Assembly: GCA_963995525.1 (NCBI GenBank)
Contig: OZ023208.1
Location: 19,107,658 to 19,171,657, forward strand
Direction: 5' to 3'
Origin: Escarpia spicata
Lineage: Eukaryota; Annelida; Polychaeta; Sabellida; Siboglinidae
Length of the DNA: 64,000 bases
Position numbers and translations under genes: made by a program. The notes under the pieces are model-generated. The model was given only the letters and a program-made list of their open reading frames with translations, was not told the origin of the DNA and ran no database searches. Shown in pieces: positions 32,385 through 43,290 of this stretch. Numbering within the stretch: the stretch's first letter is position 1; each line of letters begins with the position of its first letter.

Positions 32385-32560
32385 ACTTTGGCCATGGACA
32401 GTTGGGCAACAGACATTTTGATAATCAGACATTTTGGTAATTGGACATTTCAGTAATCGTACATTTGGGTAAAACTATTAAAAGTAATCAGAATTCATGG
32501 TCATTTTTAAAGATCTGGTAACCACACATTTTGTAATAGGACATTTCAGTAAGACCAACA
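32385..32560. repeat. Degenerate GACATTTTGGTAA tandem repeat within hAT copy 1
   Basis: CAGACATTTTGATAATCAGA, CATTTTGGTAATTGGACATT, TCAGTAATCGTACATTTGGG and TAGGACATTTCAGTAAGACC are variants of a ~17-bp unit. The counterpart region of copy 2 lacks it. Confidence 0.6.
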
Positions 32561-32713
32561 AAATTAATAATCTACAGTGTGTACCTCTTTTTACAAAACT
32601 ATTTAGGAAACTTAGTGGCTAATAACCGTTGTTTAATATGAATGAATGTGAACTACGGTTGTATTAAGTAACAATTTATTCAATCCAAAGTAACAGAAAT
32701 ATTCAGTATAAAA

Positions 32714-32750
32714 CTTCTGATGCTGCATATTACACATGCAGCATCAGAAG
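32714..32750. repeat. Perfect 15-bp stem, 7-nt loop hairpin
   Basis: CTTCTGATGCTGCAT (32714-32728), loop ATTACAC, ATGCAGCATCAGAAG (32736-32750). It lies inside hAT copy 1 and is not seen at the matching place of copy 2. Confidence 0.85.
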
Positions 32751-33229
32751 TCCACCAAGTTTTATTGTCCAGCAGTGTTTTTACAGCTAATGGCGACCAT
32801 GCCTCTTGGCTGACAGTGCTAACTGCTAAGATCAAGAACTGCCAGTCTTCCTCTGTAGAGGTAAGGTGGCTCAAGTCAGACTGCCTCCTACACTAGTATA
32901 ATCCGCTGGCTAAAAAGTCCAAAGGGGATTATGGACATGTGCTAACCCTCTCTAAAACCAGTAATCTATGATCAGAAAATATAAATTGCAAACTTATAAT
33001 ATCAACAAAAAATCAATCAACTGCCATTGCATATTCACTTGTGCTGAGTTATATAAATTAGATTAATTAATAAAATGTAAAATGTGTCAATATTTAATTT
33101 TTTTTAAATGTATTTGTACTTTTACTCGTACTCGTGAGAATGTACTTGTACTCGTACTCAGCAATGTAGTCATACTCATCCATCATCAAAGTACTCATAC
33201 TCATGAAAATGTACTCATCCCCAGGTCTG

Positions 33230-34345
33230 GTCTCTTGCATGTTATGCTATCTTACAGTTCATGCAATCAGCAAACTAAGTCCTAATCATAAAAAACATAA
33301 ATTATTACTAAATATATCATCAAAGTGTGAGAGAAATTGCAAAATATGAATCCTACAATGCACAAGCAAATCGGCGCATATGATTAGAGGAGAAGACAAG
33401 GTGGCGTCGGATTTTCAGACAGAGGTACAAAAAACGGACCTTGTGCACGTTTGTGCAACCAGTCAATATGTCAAAACTAGAATACAGTTATCCCAGACAT
33501 AGTTCTTTATCCTTCGGCATATATATATGCCGTAGATATGTAGAACAGCCTGGATTTGAAGCTGTGCACAGTCAAACCTCTCTTTGTGGTCAACTCAGTA
33601 TGTTATAGTGTATGATATTGAATTAGCTAAGATGTTGCTCACTTCAGTCACTTGACTTCTCAACTTTCAAGTGTCAATATGTATGACTAGAATCGACCAA
33701 AATAACAAAATGTGCAAATGCATTTCATCTTCAACCCATGCATGCCTTAGCTCCTGTTGTGTAGATGCACACTTTTAAATTCATAAGCATGTTTCCCGAC
33801 AAAACTATGTGTCATTTTTTGACTCTGTGAGACTTCTGCACCCTTTCCCGTGAACATGTTCCAAGTGGATGATAAGCATTTCCCACATGAACACATATTT
33901 GGGATGGAAACGGTTGTCAAAGAACTAACTGTAACAAACAATAATAGCATGTTTACTTGTGTGATTTATTAAAACAACTATATCTGTATACGGAGTAAAA
34001 TCATTTTGTTTACTGTGGATGTTTTTTTTATTTGTAGTCATTTGAAATGTAATATATCTGGGTTAAACAAGGCTGCTCATAGGCAATAACAAGATAAAAT
34101 TAAGCATTTGTTCTACAAGTAGTGATGTTAAAAACAAAATGTGTCTAAAAGATCATTAAACACATTAAATTAATAAGTTAAATAAATAATTAAATTTAAC
34201 CAAATAATTGAATGTGTAAATTTCTACTATAATTATAACAACATGAAACAAAATCACTATATTAAAATGTCACTAATATTATAATGTTAGTGGTAGTTTA
34301 TTGTTTTATTACATGGCATGGTTTTTGTTAAGTGTGCTGACAACA
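33230..34345. other. AT-rich, no gene recognised
   Basis: No repeat or coding signal could be supported. Confidence 0.4.
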
Positions 34346-34412
34346 GGGACCATGACCCCCAAAGCAGGGACCATGATCTCAAAGCAGGGGCCATGACCCC
34401 CAAAGCAGGGAC
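34346..34412. repeat. Short tandem repeat, ~22-bp unit x3
   Basis: GGGACCATGACCCCCAAAGC, GGGACCATGATCTCAAAGC and GGGGCCATGACCCCCAAAGC follow one another directly before the 68-bp satellite. Confidence 0.75.
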
Positions 34413-34433
34413 TGCACAACAAGTGACACTGTG

Positions 34434-35412
34434 ACAGTGCGTTGCAGACCACCACTATGGAAACAACTGGACGTGACACTATTAAATCATAACATGGCCT
34501 GACCAAGTCACAGCAGACCACTACAGATACAACAGAACATGTAACACTATTAAATCATAACATGCCCTGACCAAGTCACAGCAGACCACTACAGATACAA
34601 CAGATCGTGTAACACTATTAAATCATAACATGTCCTGACCAAGTCACATCAGACCACTACAGATACAACAGAACGTGTAACACTATTAAATCATAACATG
34701 TCCTGACCAAGTCACAGCAGACCTCTACAGACACAACAGAACATGTAACACTTTTAAATCATAACATGTCCTGACCATGTCACAGCAGACCACTACAGAT
34801 CAAACAGAACATGTAACACTATTAAATCATAACGTGTCCTGACCAAGTCACAGCAGACCACTACAGATACAACAGAACGTGTAACACTATTAAATCATAA
34901 CATGTCCTGACCAAGTCACAGCAGACCACTACAAACACAACAGAACATGTAACACTATTAAATCATAACATGTCCTGACCAAGTCACAGCAGACCACTAC
35001 AGATACAACAGAACATGTAACACTATTAAATCATAACATGTCCTGACCAAGTCACAGCAGATCACTACAGATACAACAGAACATGTAACACTATTAAATC
35101 ATAACATGCCCTGACCAAGTCAGAGCAGACCACTACAGACTAAACAGAATGTGGAACACTATTAAATCATAACATGCCCTGACCTAGTCACAGCAGACCA
35201 CTACAGATACAACAGAACGTGTAACACTATTAAATCATAACATGCCCTGACCTAGTCACAGCAGACCACTACAGACTCAGCAAAACGTGTAACACTATTA
35301 AATCATAACATGCCCTGACGTAGTCACAGCAGACCACTATAGATACAACAGAACGTGTAACACTATTAAATCATAACATGTCCTGACCAAGTTCCAACAG
35401 ACCACTAAGACA
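34434..35412. repeat. 68-bp satellite, ~14 copies
   Basis: The word AACATGYCCTGACC recurs every 68 bp from 34491 to 35375 (34491, 34559, 34627 ... 35375), i.e. 13 exact periods plus partial ends. The unit contains AGTCACAGCAGACCACTACA, GATACAACAGAACGTGTAAC and ACTATTAAATCAT. Length is strictly kept while bases vary, which points to recent amplification. The last unit degenerates at TTCCAACAGACCACTAAG. Confidence 0.97.
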
Positions 35413-35820
35413 GGTTTTACTGTACATACTTTGTGCCGCAAAGCCTGTGCTGCTCTATAGCTAGGATCACTCTCCCAAACTACCCCACCACATACGTTGT
35501 CCCAATGACACAACCATTCAACAAAACGCTGAGATTTCTTGAAGACTGTAGAACTATTTACCGTTATATAGGAGAACAAAGCACACACTTATGATTACTG
35601 GTTATTGTATAATTCATGTTAGCGTAATAGTACTAAAGTAACAACTTCCAAAAATGGTGACAAATACCCTTTATTTCACTATATCGGCCCTAGTTATGAA
35701 GATACTCACATAAAAATTGGGTTCCCTTGACACTTTTCACCGAGACGGTTGCCATGAACACCATTACAATACCGTGATAACTGACCATATACATATATAT
35801 ATATTATATATATACATATC
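35413..35820. other. No gene recognised; (AT)n tract next to the following exon
   Basis: An ACATATATATATATTATA stretch lies at 35790-35817, just upstream of the splice acceptor at 35838. Confidence 0.4.
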
Positions 35821-35839
35821 ATTGTCTGCCTGTCCCCAG

Positions 35840-35977
35840 GATTCAAGACGTGTCTCTTGACATTGCTGAGAACCGTGACACAGGCCGAGACAGGGCATTT
35901 GGTGCGGAACAGTGCAACTGCCCCCTTGGCTATCGAGGATTGTCGTGTGAGCTGAGTCGCCCCTTCAAGTCTGTTAT
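35840..35977 (+). CDS. Laminin-type exon: end of laminin IV (L4) and start of laminin EGF
   Basis: Acceptor TCTGCCTGTCCCCAG precedes 35840. The phase-1 frame reads VSLDIAENRDTGRDRAFGA then EQCNCPLGYRGLSCE. The pattern (V-S-x-D-I-A ... V/A-E-Q-C-x-C-P-x-G-Y-x-G-L-S-C-E) is characteristic of the L4-to-EGF_Lam junction in laminin alpha/gamma chains and perlecan-type proteins, which are secreted basement-membrane components. A donor-like GTGAGC starts at 35950, inside the SCE codons. Otherwise the frame runs on to TAA at 35975-35977 without the remaining EGF cysteines. Either the exon is spliced there or this is a decayed fragment. No neighbouring laminin exon was found within several kb. Confidence 0.6.
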
Positions 35978-36264
35978 ATAAGTGTACAAATTCCTGTTTT
36001 CTCACTTCTCTTATAAATATAAAGATTATACAGATACTGCATTGCCATGATAAACATAAAATATATGTCAATTTAGAATGTGTGTTGGTGTTAAAACATA
36101 CAGTCACATTAAACATGTATTATACTCTGTCATATGAACAATTGTCTAAAAATTTATTATCCATTAACATTGCTAGGCTAAGCTATAAAATTAACACATA
36201 AAAGAAGAATAAAACACATGTGGCAAAATTCCATTCCATTAATCAGTCGCTCAGGCTTATATTT
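35978..36264. other. No gene recognised
   Basis: AT-rich spacer between the laminin-like exon and LINE relics. Confidence 0.4.
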
Positions 36265-36470
36265 ATTCCCTAATAATGCAATATAAATGCAGCCACGGCG
36301 TGGGGGAAGAAACTGTCTCTGAAGCGATTTGTGTTAGCTCGGATATATCTGAATTACCTGCCTGAAGAAAGTTATTCGAACAGATGGTGAACGGCGTGTG
36401 TTGGATCAGTGATAATTTTATGAGCTCTTGTCTTTGATCTCTCACTGTGAGTCTTGGCATCTTTTTGTGT
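36265..36470 (-). pseudogene. LINE ORF2 C-terminal fragment (different family)
   Basis: In one minus-strand frame, IITDPTHAVHHLFE, a stop, then RANTNRFRDSFFPHAVAAF match the terminal signature of many jockey/Rex/CR1-type LINEs (HPLHHLF.LLPSGRR....R..TNRF..SFFP.A...LN). The fragment is short, with stops. Confidence 0.7.
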
Positions 36471-36582
36471 ATAATTTAGTTTGTTCATTTTCTTGCCTCT
36501 TGCAATGTTTTTATGTTTTCACTGAATGTGTTACAATCACAATATTAATTTTCTGTGCAGTTGTTTCCTAATGTAATGATGA

Positions 36583-37010
36583 TAACAAGATTTAACAAGA
36601 TTGCCGTCCAGAAAATTAACTCTAGATGGCAGGTAGACAAGGAAGCCTTTTCGCTTATCGAGAGTCCAGTACTTTTTATCTACGTGTATTCCGCCCTTTT
36701 GTGCACATTTTTTTTAAAAACATTCACGCTACTGGCACCAACACAATCAGGAGATAATCTGTTCCATTCATTTACAGTCCTTTGTGAGAATGAGAACTTT
36801 CTTATATCTAATCGACACTGTACCTTTACTAATGTAATTTCATGTCCTCTGGTTCTTCTATCTTTCTTAACTGAGAAAAACCATTTCTATTAATATTTTC
36901 ATAACCATTCAATATTTTAAACACTTCTATCTGATCTCCTCTCAGTCTCCTGGTCTCTAGTGTTGTTAAACCACATTTTTAGGCGTATTTCGTAACTAAG
37001 ATGCCTCAGA
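36583..37010 (-). mobile_element. 5'-truncated LINE-A copy
   Basis: It matches the last ~430 bp of LINE-A in reverse. It starts with the terminal repeat TAACAAGATTTAACAAGATT, then GTATTCCGCCCTTTTG, ACACAATCAGGAGATAATCT, TTCATTTACAGTCCTTTGTG and ACATTTTTAGGCGTATTTCG. Divergence is slightly higher than for the copy at 8.3 kb. Confidence 0.88.
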
Positions 37011-38040
37011 AGTTCTTATGTTGTTGGAGTGGTGGAACTGGTGATTTCAACGATTGCTGTGACAAATTAACCTCCACACGGACAGACTTTTTGTGTTCAC
37101 AAACAGTTCCTAGGGAAAGAACATTCCTACATTAGCCACATTTCATATGCATCAGTTGAAATGTCAGTAGTTACAATAGCCAGGGCAGCTAATGTATTTT
37201 TATTGATGTTTTCAAGTAATATGACACTTGTTGTATATGGGGAAGTAGAGGAGAAGAAGGTAGGGAAAATGTATGCGATTTCTCAGCATCCAGAATTTCG
37301 CCTTGAATCTTTTAGCATAAAGCCATATAAATCGGTTAATCATACGTGAATAACAGCTGGTGATGATTGGCTGTAACGTTTATAAATGTTGTAATCTATT
37401 TTATCTTACATTGTGGACATAAAATAAGTTTTTTCTCTCTTTGAGATGATTAGAATAAATCCTTGTTGAAATGCCAGGTTTGCTCTAAATAAAATCTATC
37501 CATGTTTGTTGTACTTGTCCACACATGTGGTTAATTACCCTTATTCCTGGTGTACTGCTGGAGTCAACAACATGGATTCTAGGCAGCTTCACAGAATGGG
37601 CCTTTATATGCGTCTTCTACCTATTTGTGTGTTTATTTGTGTCGCATTTGCAGGAATCTTTTATTTCCACACACAGCTGCTTTAATGGTCAAACCCATTG
37701 GTCTAGATGTACCTGCTTTTGTTCCTTCCTTGTAAACACTACTTGTGTACTCTACTTGTGTACACAACTTGTGTACACTATTTTTGTACCCTGGCTTTAC
37801 AGCTTCAGCCACTGCTTTTGCCTCTGATCAGCTATAAATCAGCCTACTTGACTTAAAGTCAAGTCAACAAATAGAGGGAGAATGGAAACAGTAAGTTATA
37901 AGGCCTTTTGATTATTCCTCTTTGCAGGTTCGTCCCATGGCTGAACTATTGGGCTCAATCTGAAGAGACCCTTGGAACTTGAGGGTGTTGACCCTAATGT
38001 GAGGGTTGCCCCTGGGGTGGGGATTGATACCAGCTTCCAT
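37011..38040. other. No gene recognised
   Basis: 37741-37790 has four ACTTGTGTAC-like words in tandem. Open frames are short and unsupported. Confidence 0.4.
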
Positions 38041-39597
38041 CAGACCTGGGGCCGAGTACATTTTCATGAGTACGAGTACTTTGACGATGGACGAGTACGA
38101 GTACATTGCTAAAAACTGAGTACGAGTACGAGTACGAGTACATTCTCACGAGTACGAGTACAAGTACATTTTTGTAAATATAAATATTAAATAATAACGT
38201 ATTGCTAAATTATTAAAATGAATCTAATTTATATAACTCAGCACAAGTGAATATACAATGGCAGTTGATCAATTTTTTTATGAGGAAAATTGTAAAAAAA
38301 ACTCTTTATTTCATCGACAATGACATTTATTTATGTGGCATCCTATGATTTCTGCATCTATTTTCCATTGCACCGGATGAACATGAGTTGTTCAAAGGTT
38401 GAGTCTTTGAGGCTGCACCGTTCAGGGCGGAATACTTTCCCAGCTATGGCTAATGGCTAAGTACAGTCGACATGCTGCTAGTACTAGTTTTATACTTCAG
38501 CTCTTGCAACAAAGTTGAACAAACAATACTCCAATTAACTTAATCGACAATGTAGTAGATCTCTCTGCAATGTAGGCATGTGGTATCACTGTCATGATAT
38601 ATCTAGGGGCAATATTGAGTCACCGACCAACTAGGCACACGTAAACCAATCATAAAGTACGATTGACATTTGAGAAAAAAACTTAGCCAATCAAGTTGAT
38701 ATCTGTCTTTAATGATCACAAATGAGTGGGTAAAAGAGACTGACCAGTGGATACCCCCAGCCAATCATTGAATTTTGCTGGTTGTCTCCAGGTTAAGCAT
38801 GTAAAACAAAGCAACCAACAGGAGGATTTGTTACCTGGCATCCCACTGGCTACATGTCTTTCTTTAGCATTTCTCTTATCTCTGCTCCCTCAGTGTGTGT
38901 TCTCTCTGACCTAGACTATCATGCCACATGGCTTCACTGGTGTCACACTAAGTTGGCACCAGATTATATTAGTGTAGGGTGAAGTCTGACTTGAGCCACC
39001 TTACTTCTACAGAGGAAGACTGGCAGTTCTTGTTCTTAGCAGTTAGCACTGTCTGCCAGTGCCAAGTGGCATGGTCTCCAGACTACATTAAATGCATTCC
39101 CTGTCTAACAGGTGGGTTAACTGCTACTAGTAGTTGGCTCTTTATGGACATCCTGGTGGCTTGATTAAACAGTTTTATGGCCTGAACTGATAGCCTACAA
39201 TTATTGTTTGCTTAACAGGGTGTTTCTGACTGGGGAAAGATGCTGCCTGTTGCCATGTTAGGGTATCATAGTCATGGACTCATGGCTATCAGAGAATGAG
39301 GATGTACTATGTGTAGGGATGGCAAGGTGGCATTCTATGTGAAATAACAAAGTATTTAAAAAAAATAGTTGAGCATTTAAATATTTCAGGAAAGTTTGAT
39401 TTTATAACTGCAAATAAATTAATTGTTCCCAGTATATATTGAGAAAGTACTCAGATGTACTCGTAATGTACTCGTAAAATCTGAGTACAATGAGTACGAG
39501 TATGAGTACATGACCCATAAGTTTTATGAGTACGAGTACGAGTACTTCAAAAATGTACTCGAGTACACGAGTACCGAGTACTTCCGCCCCAGGTCTG
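38041..39597. mobile_element. hAT-like DNA transposon with GAGTAC subterminal arrays, copy 2 (complete ends)
   Basis: Terminal inverted repeat CAGACCTGGGG / CCCCAGGTCTG at 38041 and 39597. Each end carries a 120-150 bp array of GAGTACGAGTAC words, in opposite orientation. Inside, the minus strand (38450-38345) shows AIAGKVFRPERCSLKDSTF and EQLMFIRCNGK, the C-terminal hAT dimerisation signature (S-A-x-K-x-F-R-P-x-R-x-x-L...LMFIRCN). The rest of the transposase is gone. No 8-bp target duplication is seen (GCTTCCAT left, GCTGATGT right). The right end coincides with the start of the duplicated block at 39598. Confidence 0.88.
38345..38450 (-). pseudogene. hAT transposase C-terminal remnant
   Basis: About 30 residues: AIAGKVFRPERCSLKDSTFE followed by QLMFIRCNGK. 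This resembles the end of the hAT catalytic/dimerisation domain, where SAxKxFRP and LMFIKCN are conserved. A stop follows. No RNase H-fold upstream part is preserved within the element. Confidence 0.6.
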
Positions 39598-39896
39598 GCT
39601 GATGTGCACATCAATTCGCTCAATGCACTGCATGTGAACTGAGCGAAGGACTACGGATCTGCAGTCAGCGAGAACATCGTTTCTCTAAGGCTTGTGTACT
39701 GTTCCATGCAGTCCACTACACAAAAGTTGACAATAATGTGTCATATGTTGTTATGATATGTTAGCGTAAGGGGCGACAGGGTAGGGTTAGTCCCGCGAGA
39801 CTTCTTGGATCGAGGTGGAATGATCATTAAACATCTACCAGAAAGATGGTAATGAAATGTCTGCAATATGTGAATGTTATATGTTATGTATGTCTG

Positions 39897-40042
39897 TCTC
39901 TCTTCCTCTCCATCATTCTCCATCCCTCTCTCTCTCCCCTCTCTCCCCTCCTCTCTCTCTCCCCCTCGCTCTCTCTCTCCACCTCTGTTTCTCCACCTCC
40001 CTCTGCCTCCCTCTTCCTCTCTCTCCCTCGCTCTCCCTCTGG
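39897..40042 (+). repeat. (CT)n-rich tract upstream of Cys-rich exon A
   Basis: CTCTCTCTCCCCTCTCTCCC-type sequence ends about 80 bp before the exon acceptor. The counterpart at 43007-43200 is about 50 bp longer. Confidence 0.9.
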
Positions 40043-40122
40043 CTGATGTCTGTCTTGAGAGACCTTGTCATCTACTGTTCCTTGTTGTGACTGCTCAACT
40101 GATGTTTATTTGCTTGTTGTAG

Positions 40123-40224
40123 AATGTGCGGCTGACTGCTCCAAGTGTTCTGTGGCAAACATGTGTGACAATGACTCTTGCAAGTCACCCTTAGTTTATG
40201 ACAGTACTTCAAAGACATGTAAAG
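40123..40224 (+). CDS. Cys-rich (furin-like/EGF-like) exon A, copy 1
   Basis: Acceptor TTTGCTTGTTGTAG precedes 40123 and donor GTATGT follows 40224. The exon is 102 bp, phase 1 to phase 1. It encodes CAADCSKCSVANMC, DNDSCKSPLVYDSTSKTC, with cysteines spaced C-x3-C-x2-C-x5-C-x4-C-x12-C. The paired exon B has almost the same spacing, so both are repeats of one cysteine module. Such modules occur in furin-like, TNFR-like and proprotein-convertase-5-like extracellular proteins. Symmetric phase allows tandem duplication without frame loss. The exact gene is not recognised. Confidence 0.68.
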
Positions 40225-40656
40225 GTATGTATTGCATTCTACAGTGTTTGATATTAATACACGTTCAACTTCAACATTAGTTATTTGTACGTTGTGCTGG
40301 TGGTGCAACACCACTAGAAAAAATGGTTTGTTGAGTTTGCAGTGATGTCCTTCCCTACACTAAATTATCGTGGGGAGTCCAATACAAACAACTGCATTAT
40401 TAGTGGAATAGCACAAAGCACTCAAAAAAAATTCAAATGCTGTGCTGCAAAAGCATATTCAAATCTATATCACACATTTAATATATTCTACATTGGAGAA
40501 CAAAGACTAGCTGCACAGCGGAAACATGTAAATGTTATCCGGTTGCCTTGCATTCTTGCTGTATGTCGCTATGGATCCGAATGCTGCTGAGACGTCGCAG
40601 TGTTTCTGTGAACCACATACAATTCTGGGTGTAATGCCAAGTTCTTCTGCTTCCAG

Positions 40657-40746
40657 CTTGTGCTGACATCTGTGATTCCTGCACCACTGCTGATCAATGT
40701 ACGACATGCTCGTACGGTTATATGTTTGATGGCACTATATGTTCAA
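40657..40746 (+). CDS. Cys-rich exon B, copy 1
   Basis: Acceptor TTCTTCTGCTTCCAG precedes 40657 and donor GTAAGT follows 40746. The exon is 90 bp, phase 1 to phase 1. It encodes CADICDSCTTADQCTTC and SYGYMFDGTIC (C-x3-C-x2-C-x5-C-x2-C-x10-C), the same module as exon A. It lies 432 bp downstream of exon A. No stop in frame. Confidence 0.7.
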
Positions 40747-40983
40747 GTAAGTGGATTACATTGTTGTGTGCAATAAGCCGTCTGTATTATTCACGTCAAA
40801 GACAAGTGTAAACAACAACAACGTTCACACTGTGAATCGGGCAGATGTGTCTAAAGATGAGATTCTACTCCCATGGTTAAATCGTACCAGAATAATTTAT
40901 TTTTATTTTTGGATACTCGTCTCACACTTTAAACATACCTGACCCTAGAAGTTCTTACAACATAACAAGGAAAATATATAATT

Positions 40984-41224
40984 TATACCTGCCAACTTTT
41001 TTGTTGAAATCTGGGAGATTCCTCAGGGGTTCAGCATGTTTCCCATATATCTCGGATCTTGACATAAGAAGATTGGTGTGGTTGCTATTGGAGATTTTTT
41101 GCTGGAAATTCAGTGGTTCAGCACGTATTGGCACATCTCCCATGGTGTCGCGCTGTCTCGAAGACGGGAGACTTACCTATATTCCGGGCAACTCCCAGAT
41201 TTCACGGGTGAGTTGACAGGTATA
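40984..41224. mobile_element. MITE with 14-bp terminal inverted repeats
   Basis: TATACCTGCCAACT (40984-40997) and AGTTGACAGGTATA (41211-41224) are inverted repeats with one mismatch. Internal GGGAGATTCCTC and CCCGGAATATAGG-type words also pair loosely. Total 241 bp, no protein. A left-half copy lies at 44198-44306, where the duplicated block ends. Confidence 0.7.
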
Positions 41225-42280
41225 ATAATTGATTAGCTTAGCTGTATAAATCCAAACAGCATAAGGGAAAAAAATCTTTGCCGCCTGACCTAATATCATG
41301 TTGTTAAATTACGGGAATGTTTATTTCTTATTGGTCTGAAAAAATTGTTATTGACATCTTCACAGCACAGATCAATGCCTCCTAGTTGTCTTGAACATTC
41401 TTGTTCACAGGAATTTTTTCCATCTTCCAATCAGTTCCACCTAAATTTAATGCACATTTTGTACACAAAATTAATTTTGTCGTAATGTTGAACACTGAGA
41501 ATGGACCCAACCCCAAATGTGCAACACTTGGATCCTACCCCTTTTAAAATGCAGTTCATTTTGAGCTGAGGCCATAGATTGTAACTGGCCTATAAGTCAG
41601 GGGGCTTAATCTTATAATTGTTCACATCTTTCCACAATCACCATTTTTGGACCAACGTTAGATATGGCCGTGACAGTTCATTCTTCCACGGGAGCCAAGC
41701 TGAGCTCCCTATGTGACGGTCATATGGGACAAAACCAAGATGGCCACTGTCCGTTGTAAGGTTGTGCAATAACTCGAGAACCAAAAGTAGTAGAACCATA
41801 AATGAGGCCACTTTTAGGCGTTTTCGAGAATAACAAATTCTTTTCCTGTGTTTTCTTAAATATTCAGGTTAAGTGTCACTTCAGTGAAGGTAACGGTCAA
41901 ATTTGCTCATAAATGCACCAAAATCGATGTATCTGTTGATGATTCGATTGATCTTACTGTGTGAACAGGGGTATAGTTTGTATTATTATGTTCGAACCAA
42001 TACTGAAAGGAGAAATGGATTATATATAATGAAGGTCAAGGTGAAGGTCAATGTTGTCATTTATTACAGAAACTTATGATTATGTACAACTGGGAATGTA
42101 ACCCAGTTCATAGTAATGATATTATTCTAGAAATAGCAATGATATGTCAGTTAGATACACAAATTCAATGATATTTTGTTTCAACCGTTATTGTGAAGAT
42201 TTAATTTTAAAATAGTTCAGAATTATTGCTTCAATGGGTCGAAACGAAACCTGCAATGAATGTTCCTAAACAATAGCATC
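41225..42280. other. No gene recognised
   Basis: AT-rich; no coding or repeat signal found. Confidence 0.4.
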
Positions 42281-42284
42281 CATC

Positions 42285-42718
42285 ATCCGACCATCCTTCT
42301 ATCCATTAGTAGAAGTTCAATGGTTAGCATCTTTGCCATCATTGTTTAGGAAGCCACCCTCGCACTTGCACAATGCTGTGCAATGAAGGCCTGCCCTGCA
42401 GTTCTTTCAATTGCCCTTGCACGTTTCATGCAGCCACCATGTAGGAGGAGGGCACAAGGCATACTTGCATCGGCGAGAGTGGTCCAGAAAGGAAGCCATT
42501 GCTTGCTGCGCTCATCCTGTTCCCATCTCTATTGACCAAACACAGCGATTGCCTGGTGGCAAGCGGTTGACTGCTTCCCGACAAAAGAGACTTGGAACAA
42601 GTACCTCTTGATATACTCGAAGAGGGCGGCCTGGGTCGTTGATGACTGCCATTGGAGAAGAGTTGATGCCTTGCATCGTTGACAGTTGCAGAACCACATG
42701 TCTTGCTGATGAGCACAT
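42285..42718 (-). pseudogene. Decayed reading frame with Cys-rich CXC-like motif
   Basis: In minus-strand frames, the right part reads ISRGTCSKSLLSGSSQPLAT or, shifted, RVYQEVLVPSLFCREAVNRL, CVWSIEMGTG. Further along (about 42440-42330) WLHETCKGN and KNCRAGLHCTALCKCEGG appear. The latter resembles a tesmin/TSO1-type CXC motif (NCxCRxAGLxCTxLCKC.GC). Stops and shifts make this a pseudogene. The parent could be a host gene or a mobile-element protein; not resolved. Confidence 0.4.
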
Positions 42719-43006
42719 CAAATCGCTCAATTTACTGCATGTGAACTGAGCGAAGGACTACGGATCTGCAGTCAGCGAGAACATCGTCTCTATAAGGCTT
42801 GTGTACTGTTCTATGCAGTCCACTACAAAAAAGTTAACAATAATGTGTCATAAGTTATTATGATATGTTAGTGTAAGGCGGCGACATGGTAGGGTTATTC
42901 CCGCGAGACTTCTCGGATCGTGGTGGAATGATCATTAGACATCTACCAGAAAGATGGTAATGAAATATCTGCAGTATGTGAATGTTATATGTTATGTATG
43001 TCTGTC

Positions 43007-43200
43007 TCTCTTCCTCTCCATCATTCTCCATCCCTCTCCCCTCCTCTCTCTCTCCCCCTCGGTCTCTCTCCACCTCTGTCTCTCTCCCTCCCTCTGCCTC
43101 CCTCTTCCTCTCTCTCCCTTGCTCTCCCTCTCTCTCCATCGCTCTTCCTCTCTCTCTGCCTCACTCTCCCTCTCTCTTTGTCTCCTTTCTCTGTGTCACT
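43007..43200 (+). repeat. (CT)n-rich tract, copy 2
   Basis: Expanded counterpart of 39897-40042. The long Ser/Leu/Pro and Arg/Glu open frames on the two strands are products of the simple repeat. Confidence 0.9.
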
Positions 43201-43290
43201 GTCTCTATGGCTGAAGTCTGTCTTGAGAGACTGTGTCATCTACTGTTCCTTGTTGTGACTGCTCAACTGATGTTTATTTGCTTGTTGTAG

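Larger units (their letters stand above)
31905..33229 (-). mobile_element. hAT-like DNA transposon with GAGTAC arrays, copy 1 (one end lost)
   Basis: It mirrors the element at 38041-39597. The right end reads GAAAATGTACTCATCCCCAGGTCTG, the reverse of the left end of copy 2. Arrays of GTACTCGTACTC-type words lie at 33115-33215 and 31908-32025. Internal stretches also match (32265-32345 with 39090-39170; 32800-32885 with 38980-39060). The left terminus lacks the CAGACCTGGGG end and stops at CGGTACTC. An insertion of GACATTTTGGTAATTG-type repeats occupies about 32385-32560, and a perfect hairpin lies at 32714. No transposase is intact. Confidence 0.85.
39598..41093 (+). repeat. Duplicated block, copy 1 (two Cys-rich exons)
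   Basis: Colinear with 42703-44306: ACTGAGCGAAGGACTACGGA, GATCATTAAACATCTACCAG, the CT-rich tract, both exons, and the left part of a MITE. The offset is 3168 bp at the first exon and 3185 bp at the second. The match begins directly at the hAT right end and stops inside the MITE at TTGCTATTGGA (about 41093). Confidence 0.92.

Noticed and set aside
34434..35412. CRISPR array (regularly spaced repeats)
   Set aside because: The whole 68-bp unit is repeated without unique spacers, in an animal genome. It is a satellite.
37525..37827. 100-residue hydrophobic frame
   Set aside because: Low-complexity Phe/Leu/Cys composition from T-rich DNA with ACTTGTGTAC repeats; no recognised domain.
39740..43260. 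Ser/Leu/Pro- and Arg/Glu-rich frames over the CT-rich tracts
   Set aside because: Simple-repeat artefacts lying in the intron upstream of the Cys-rich exon.
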